Part shown: in pieces, positions 59,288 through 64,000 of the stretch | How the letters are laid out: each line of letters starts with the position of its first letter | Numbering within the stretch: position 1 is the first letter of the stretch | Assembly: GCA_003242885.1 (NCBI GenBank) | Contig: QKMZ01000001.1 | Span: 124,001 to 188,000, forward strand | DNA from: Candidatus Melainabacteria bacterium | GTDB lineage: Bacteria > Cyanobacteriota > Vampirovibrionia > Obscuribacterales > Obscuribacteraceae | DNA length: 64,000 nucleotides | Direction: 5' to 3' | Made by a program: the position numbers and the translations under genes | Notes under the pieces: generated by a model | Told to the model about the DNA's origin: nothing | Seen by the model: the letters and a program-made list of their open reading frames with translations, nothing else | Databases searched by the model: none

Positions 59288-61663
59288 TTAGCCTAAAGGC
59301 AAAGAGAAATAGACTATTGTGCCGCGTCCGGCTCCGGATTCCGCCCAGGCTCTTCCACCGACACGCTCGACATTATTGCGCGCCAGGTACATCGAAAGTC
59401 TGGAGCTGTAGGTGTCTTCCGAGTGTTTTCCTTGAATAAATCCCGAGAATACGTCGGCGATTTCTTCTTCCGGCAATGAGGGACCGGAGCTGGAAACCCC
59501 GATGCGCAGCTCACTTCCTTTTGCTTGCGCTTCCACGCGCACGCGACCACCGGGTGCGGTTATGGTGATCATTTTTTCCAGCATCGGCAAAAGAATTGCC
59601 TTGAACGTTTCTTTATTGCCGCTTATGTTAGGCAATCCCGGCACGCTCTTGTAGTCGAGTGCCAGTTGTCGATCACGTGCCAGCGGTGCTGATTCTTCGA
59701 GGCACTCGGCAATCACTCGCGTGACCATGATTTGTTCGCGCTGCATCTGCACTGCAGGCGGTGGCACAAACCCGCCGTACATCATTAACAAGCTGTCGAC
59801 GACTCCCAAAAGTTGCTCGTAATGAACATGTAGTTCAGCTAGCGTCTGACCGACGGAAGGATGCATCGATTGAGCTGCATTGCTCAAAATGACGTTCCAT
59901 CGCTCTTCTCCGGCAACCAGGCTGGCGCGGATATTGTCATTGAGCATGGCGACAATTTCTGTCTTGAGCTGAGTATTTTCGTTGCGAACAGACTTATCAC
60001 GCAAAACCATTACATAGCCTTGAATGCTGTTGTCGTCACTGACAATCGGCTGCAGGTGCGCAAGAACCTCAACCTGCTTATTCTCCCAACGGTGAAAAAC
60101 GACACCTTCGGGATAAAACTGATTGATGAGCGCGTTGGGATCGCCGCCGTGTGTCGCAAAAACTTCGCCGTGCGATTGGCTGTTGCGGGTTTCGCCAGGT
60201 CGTCTGACCAAATCAAAACAGAGCCGTCCGGCAATTTCTGCTTCTGTAACGCCCATCCAGTGAAGGAAAACAGGGTTGGCAGAAATTACGTTGCCGAACT
60301 GATCGAGGATCAAAAAGCCTTCGGTCGAAACTTGCAGGATACAATCAAGCTTGTGCTGCAGTATCACAGCCTGGCGGTTGGCGAAGTTTATCTGTTTAGA
60401 AACTTCGGATAATTGTTTTGCTTGAGTCGAGTATTGGCGGTTGAGCGTTTCTACCTGCTGGTTGGCTGCATCGAGTGAGCGGTTTTGGGCATCAACTTCC
60501 TCTGCCTGTCTTTGAATTTGCGTCTTCAAGTTGTTAACTGTCTGACGCATCGAAACGACCGATGTGTCGATCAACTCGCCCAACTCCAGCCAGTCGCCGG
60601 AGAGCCCTTCCAGAGCCGGCAGCACTTGTCTCTGGCTGGCCAATTCGTTAGTTCTGCGAATCAGGAAGCGCAGCGGTTTATTGACGCCCTTTGAGATTCC
60701 GGCTGAGAAGAGCAGCGCGACTAGAAATGCAAGAGCGCCGCAAGAAGCCGCAAGGATACTGACATTGATGGCTCTCTGCACCATGTTTTCGACAGGAGTG
60801 GTCGCCATGATAATGGCAATGCTCTGGTGCTCGTTAAGGTCTTCGACCTGCAAGTCTCGCCAGAGTCGCCCACTTTCTTCAAATCCGGCATTTGAATTTT
60901 GGAACGCGGCAAGCGGACCGGATCTTGAGGGCAGCGCTTTGACTCCGTGTTCTTCGAGGTTTTTCAAAAACGGAGTCGATTTTTTGACCAGTCCGGGCGA
61001 AACAGCTATCAATTGCCCGCCTTTGGATGCCTTACTGTTGCAAGCCACGAGAGCCAGGTCTATGCCCGCCAGGCGCGTTGGATCCATTGTTTGGAGCTTG
61101 GTGGTCATGCCGGTCAAAAACTCTGTATTGAGTGTCTGGCTGGCGATCATTACACCGGCCACGCGGTTGCCGAGGCGGATTGGCACCATGCTGGAAAGTC
61201 CAAGGGTGCCAGGTTGCGTGAATGACGCGGCGCCGCCGTAGGACTTGTTATTGCGGAAAACGAAATCGACACCGGGACTATTGGCCCTGGCGTCATAACC
61301 TGACTGTTTTGGCGAGTCGGAGCTGTAAAATACTTTGCCTTTTTCGTCGATTATGGTCACATAGCCACTGAAGCCGGTCTTCAGGACTACATCTTTCAGC
61401 GCTGCACCGAAAGCGGCTTTGTCTCCGCGCGAGAACGGTCCCATCAGTGCTTGGTCACCGACCATCTGCATAGCAAAGGCTTCGTTGGCTTTGAGAATCG
61501 AGCTCAGGTCGACTTTGACCTGTTTTATAGCCTCGCCGAGCTTCATGGAGGCTGTTTCTCGATTGTTCTTATAGTCGTTGTAGGTCGAGCTTACGGCATG
61601 CCCGCAGACCATGAACATGATCACGAACAGGAAACCAAAAGTAATTTTTGCGCTCAGTCCCAA
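59288..61663 (-). CDS. Cache-PAS sensor protein with degenerate histidine kinase core
   Basis: 791 aa. TM1 (~7-22), an extracytoplasmic Cache-like sensor (~30-295; GYVTIIDEKGKVFYSSDSPK, TLGLSSMVPIRLGNRVAGVM), TM2 (~300-322), HAMP-like region, coiled coil (~370-438), a PAS domain (~440-555; LILDQFGNVISANPVFLHWM) and a HATPase-like end. The H-box is not recognisable. The N-box reads LLPMLEKMI without its Asn; the first G-box has SSSGPSLP, losing the Asp; the second has lost its glycines. It is probably a pseudokinase sensor or atypical regulator. Confidence 0.83.
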   Translation of the reverse strand: MGLSAKITFGFLFVIMFMVCGHAVSSTYNDYKNNRETASMKLGEAIKQVKVDLSSILKANEAFAMQMVGDQALMGPFSRGDKAAFGAALKDVVLKTGFSGYVTIIDEKGKVFYSSDSPKQSGYDARANSPGVDFVFRNNKSYGGAASFTQPGTLGLSSMVPIRLGNRVAGVMIASQTLNTEFLTGMTTKLQTMDPTRLAGIDLALVACNSKASKGGQLIAVSPGLVKKSTPFLKNLEEHGVKALPSRSGPLAAFQNSNAGFEESGRLWRDLQVEDLNEHQSIAIIMATTPVENMVQRAINVSILAASCGALAFLVALLFSAGISKGVNKPLRFLIRRTNELASQRQVLPALEGLSGDWLELGELIDTSVVSMRQTVNNLKTQIQRQAEEVDAQNRSLDAANQQVETLNRQYSTQAKQLSEVSKQINFANRQAVILQHKLDCILQVSTEGFLILDQFGNVISANPVFLHWMGVTEAEIAGRLCFDLVRRPGETRNSQSHGEVFATHGGDPNALINQFYPEGVVFHRWENKQVEVLAHLQPIVSDDNSIQGYVMVLRDKSVRNENTQLKTEIVAMLNDNIRASLVAGEERWNVILSNAAQSMHPSVGQTLAELHVHYEQLLGVVDSLLMMYGGFVPPPAVQMQREQIMVTRVIAECLEESAPLARDRQLALDYKSVPGLPNISGNKETFKAILLPMLEKMITITAPGGRVRVEAQAKGSELRIGVSSSGPSLPEEEIADVFSGFIQGKHSEDTYSSRLSMYLARNNVERVGGRAWAESGAGRGTIVYFSLPLG

Positions 61664-61881
61664 TGAAAATCACGCTAAAAGCTGAGGTAAAAGCCAAAGG
61701 AACTTTTTATGAGAAGCTCACAAAAAGTTTTCCCATTAGAAGTTTATCCACTTTCTAAAGTATCTAAGCGTGATCAGCAGAAAAACGGTGTTTCTCTGGA
61801 CAGATGTTAAGTGGTGGGGCAAACCTTGTCATTGGGGTTTACCCGGGAAATCTTGATTGTTGAGCAGTCGCCCAATAAAGA

Positions 61882-62208
61882 CTAGTCTTCGTCGTCGAAA
61901 TCGTCGTCGTCGTCGTCCAAGTCATCCAACGGTGCACGTTTGCGATACTCGGACTGCACTTGAATTCCGCGAATCAGCTGATTAGGTCCGCAGTAGCCAA
62001 GCTCCAGCAAAATTTGTCCCAATGCCTTCTGCTCATTTCCTTTAGCCGCGTCGTCGCGTTGAATTGTCAGCGCCTCTTCGAGCTGATAGAGGGTTATAAA
62101 ACCCAATTCCACCAAAATCTGCCCAAGAAGCGTTCTGTTTTCAATGGACGAGCCGGACTCTTTGGTCTCTTTCGGCTCTTTCGGATCTTTTGACGGACTT
62201 TTCTTCAT
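61882..62208 (-). CDS. Stand-alone MshEN-like protein
   Basis: 108 aa. Two tandem copies of the GspE/MshE N-terminal motif: LGQILVELGFITLYQLEEAL and LGQILLELGYCGPNQLIRGI, each ending in a Q. In MshE this type of double motif binds c-di-GMP. The Lys/Pro/Glu-rich N-terminus and the Asp-rich C-terminal tail (DDLDDDDDDFDDED) are low complexity. No ATPase is attached, so it might sequester or report a nucleotide signal. Located downstream of the SRP RNA gene on the same strand. Confidence 0.82.
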   Translation of the reverse strand: MKKSPSKDPKEPKETKESGSSIENRTLLGQILVELGFITLYQLEEALTIQRDDAAKGNEQKALGQILLELGYCGPNQLIRGIQVQSEYRKRAPLDDLDDDDDDFDDED

Positions 62209-62257
62209 TTTTGCGCCTTGGCGACTGGGATGTTATTACTGGATATTTCCAGAATAG

Positions 62258-62360
62258 GACAAAATCAAACCGCTGGACACACCCGTAGGTGTCAACTTAT
62301 GGCTGCTGGGTTTCCCCCCTGACCAGGTTCGTCGGCCTACGCCGCGCCCAGCGATCTGTA
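62258..62360 (-). ncRNA. ffs: Signal recognition particle RNA (4.5S-type)
   Basis: The minus strand contains the SRP domain IV signature: GGTCAGG, a GGG stem, a GAAA tetraloop, CCC, then AGCAGCC. The 5' side internal loop (CAGG) and 3' side (AGCAG) match the family; the classic form is GGTCAGG-TCC-GGAA-GGA-AGCAGCC. Flanking arms pair: CGCTGG with CCAGCG and CGTAGG with CCTACG. A TATAAT box lies 8 nt upstream of the likely 5' end, and a T-rich run (GTTTGATTTTG) follows the closing stem. Length ~100 nt fits bacterial small SRP RNA. Ends are approximate. Confidence 0.85.
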
Positions 62361-62367
62361 ACGGGGA

Positions 62368-62373
62368 ATTATA
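62368..62373 (-). promoter_or_regulatory. -10 box of the SRP RNA gene
   Basis: Perfect TATAAT on the minus strand, placing transcription start near 62360-62362. The -35 is not obvious. Confidence 0.6.
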
Positions 62374-62623
62374 GACGATTTCAATAAATAAAGGCCCTAA
62401 CTGTAATGGCAAGTGATCACGAAAGTCGCTGCCCGGTGTCCGGTTCTTGTCAGCTTAAATCAAGTTGGAGCGTGAATTTTGTTTCCCGGCAATCTTGTAA
62501 AATTTGACTCTGCAGTTAGCCACGCAATGCGCGTGCCTTGATTTCATTGCACCGTATATGGTGTCGCGCTTCGGTTTGGAAGTCTACTGCGCTTTCATTT
62601 TTCGGTTGTCTTATGGAGGGATC

Positions 62624-63658
62624 GTGACGCTTGTGAAACAAAAACCGATTGTTCCTCCAACACACATCAACGAAATTATGTACGCGATGTGGCCCGCACA
62701 AGCGCTGAAAGCGGCTACGCAGTGCCATATTTTTGAGGCGCTGGAAAAGAATGCCAAAGATGCGAAGGAAGTAGCAAAAGAGCTGAAGCTCGATCCGCGC
62801 GGCACAGAGCTTTTGCTGGATGCCATCGTCTCGCTGGGTTTTCTTTCGAAAGCCGGCTCGCCTGCGAAGTATTCGATTGCGGCGACGGATATTGGCGAGC
62901 AAGCGCGTACTTATTTGATTGCGAAGAGCCCGCTTTATGTAGGTCCGTGGTTTGCATCGGGTGAAGAACTCGGCAAGATGTGGCGCAATCTTGGCGACAA
63001 TATCAAGTCTGGAAAGGGCGTCATGGAGGTCAATAAAGACCACGAGGCAGTTGATATCTTCCCCAAACTGGCCGAGGCAATTTTCCCGATGAGTTATGCA
63101 ACAGCAAAGCAGGTTGCCACTTTGCTGAAGACAGACAAGATCAAAACAGAATGGTTGGTGCTGGATTTAGCTGCGGGTTCTGGTGTTTGGAGCATTCCAT
63201 TTGCTGAAGCAAGCCCAAAGGTGAAAGTCGATGCGCTGGATTTCGACGCAGTAATTAAGGTAGCGAAGCACTTCACCAAGAAATATGCGGTCGAAGATCG
63301 CTATGCCTATATCGCGGGAAACTGGCGTGATGTGCAGATCAAAGTGAATGCGTACGACATCGTAATTCTCGGGCACATTTTGCATTCTGAAGGAAAAGAA
63401 GTTAGCAAAGAGCTGCTGAAGCGCTGTTTCGAAGTAATGAAACCGGGCGGGCGTTTGGTCGTGGCCGAGTTTATCGCCAACGATGAGCGCACGGGGCCTG
63501 TCTTCCCAATTATGTTTGCGTTAAATATGTTCCTGGCGACCTCAGAAGGCTGCGTCTTCAGCGAAGGCGAACTCAAGGAGATGATTGAGGAAGCAGGATT
63601 CAAAAAGCCGTACCGATTGACTCCTGATCACGTCGTCGTCATCGCCGAGAAGCCCTAA
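62624..63658 (+). CDS. SAM-dependent O-methyltransferase
   Basis: 344 aa from a GTG at 62624 with GGAGGGATC directly upstream; the longer upstream frame is not supported. The N-terminal dimerisation winged helix (~15-90; ALKAATQCHIFEALEKNAKD, LLLDAIVSLGFL) is followed by a Rossmann methyltransferase fold: SAM loop VLDLAAGSGVWSIPFAE, and VILGHILHSEGKE and MKPGGRLVVAEFI. This matches the acetylserotonin/plant-type O-methyltransferase layout. The substrate is unknown. Confidence 0.9.
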   Translation: MTLVKQKPIVPPTHINEIMYAMWPAQALKAATQCHIFEALEKNAKDAKEVAKELKLDPRGTELLLDAIVSLGFLSKAGSPAKYSIAATDIGEQARTYLIAKSPLYVGPWFASGEELGKMWRNLGDNIKSGKGVMEVNKDHEAVDIFPKLAEAIFPMSYATAKQVATLLKTDKIKTEWLVLDLAAGSGVWSIPFAEASPKVKVDALDFDAVIKVAKHFTKKYAVEDRYAYIAGNWRDVQIKVNAYDIVILGHILHSEGKEVSKELLKRCFEVMKPGGRLVVAEFIANDERTGPVFPIMFALNMFLATSEGCVFSEGELKEMIEEAGFKKPYRLTPDHVVVIAEKP

Positions 63659-63757
63659 TTTTTGCTCGCAAGCAAACGAAAGAAGCAGACAGTAAGGATG
63701 TCCGGAGCAAAGACTTAGCCTGATTCGCTCAATGATGCAAATGATTGAAAGGAGGTA

Positions 63758-64000
63758 CTAGTCTCCGCCGCCTGTGGCGAAGTCTGGGCCGTTTTCGGTC
63801 ATATTCCAGCGAAGCAATTCACGGCGCCATTCCAAGTCTGCTTGAGCTTCTTTGAGCAGTGCCGATAATCCCTGGAAGTCTGCGAATGACAGGTCGATTG
63901 CCATACCGAGGTCGAATGTGAGTTTTACTCGTTCGCAATTTGGTGCACAAGACATGCAGACTATGTGGTCAGGCCCGCAGACTTCGATGACCTTGCTGTC
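63758..64000 (-). CDS. Cys-rich N-terminal protein, 5' end outside the window
   Basis: The frame is open to the right window edge. The visible part reads DSKVIEVCGPDHIVCMSCAP before the internal ATG at 63955, giving cysteines spaced C-x6-C-x2-C-x3-C, a possible metal-binding knuckle. A ~50-residue charged region (LLKEAQADLEWRRELLRWN) follows and ends in GGGD. The true start lies beyond base 64000. Confidence 0.6.
   Translation of the reverse strand, partial: DSKVIEVCGPDHIVCMSCAPNCERVKLTFDLGMAIDLSFADFQGLSALLKEAQADLEWRRELLRWNMTENGPDFATGGGD

Noticed and set aside
61814..61843. Hairpin of GGGCAAACC and GGTTTACCC as terminator of the MshEN-like gene
   Set aside because: The stem has a mismatch, the loop is about 12 nt and no T-run follows on the minus strand.
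63742..63756. Plus-strand AAAGGAGG sequence as a ribosome-binding site
   Set aside because: No start codon or open frame follows at a suitable distance; it lies just beyond the stop codon of the minus-strand gene.

Overview
The window looks like a chromosomal segment of an Obscuribacterales-type bacterium (Vampirovibrionia/'Melainabacteria', non-photosynthetic relatives of cyanobacteria). This is an inference from the style of the proteome: many secreted or membrane-anchored TPR proteins (seven here), a nine-repeat WG protein, a WD40 protein with an N-terminal helical-repeat region, membrane-anchored eukaryotic-like Ser/Thr kinases, EF-hand-like proteins, a SOUL haem-binding protein and many Gln/Ala/His-rich single-pass membrane proteins. 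No rRNA or tRNA gene was found. One structural RNA, the signal recognition particle RNA, can be read directly on the minus strand at 62258-62360. Nothing in the window looks like a prophage, a transposase gene or a CRISPR array.

Layout. 1-6.9 kb: a 5'-truncated membrane TPR protein, an OmpR-type response regulator, a His/Gly-rich membrane protein, a fatty acid desaturase, and a TetR regulator that faces a 57-residue small protein across a promoter region with three matching operators. 7-13.1 kb: a minus-strand run of an EF-hand-like protein, a three-TM protein and two membrane Ser/Thr kinases that overlap by 20 nt. 13.3-19.7 kb: a degenerate receiver next to a WD40 beta-propeller protein, an aldo/keto reductase, a TPR protein and small hypotheticals. 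19.8-20.5 kb: a VapBC-type toxin-antitoxin pair. 20.5-25 kb: a molybdenum cofactor operon transcribed moaD-moaE-moaA-moaCB(fusion)-moeA, with palindromic repeats in two of its internal gaps. A divergent MocR-like regulator without its PLP lysine follows.

26-38 kb: an S9 peptidase, a zinc-ribbon protein, an isoaspartyl methyltransferase, an HSDL2-like SDR, the WG-repeat protein, an FMN reductase, a TPR protein, an alpha/beta hydrolase whose start codon is preceded by a hexanucleotide microsatellite, and a TetR regulator upstream of an aldo/keto reductase. 38.5-43.2 kb: a threonine biosynthesis cluster transcribed hom-thrC-thrB-lysC. 43.3-52.9 kb: a MATE exporter, TPR proteins, an RlpA-like protein, a DMT transporter with a very His-rich tail, and a degenerate GGDEF protein followed by a SOUL protein. 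52.9-64 kb: a fused 5-oxoprolinase/hydantoinase, a lone Flp-type pilin, an SPL/Rv2578c-type radical SAM protein, a TPR protein, a sensor protein with a degraded kinase core, a stand-alone MshEN-like protein, the SRP RNA, a SAM O-methyltransferase and a Cys-rich protein cut by the window end.

The clearest functional units are the Moco operon, the threonine cluster, the two TetR circuits with readable promoters and operators, the toxin-antitoxin pair and the kinase operon. Signal-transduction proteins with lost catalytic residues recur (receiver, histidine kinase, GGDEF, MocR, one Ser/Thr kinase with DFN in place of DFG). The best candidates for undescribed biology are the TetR/57-residue small protein module and the kinase pair with an extracytoplasmic six-cysteine cluster.
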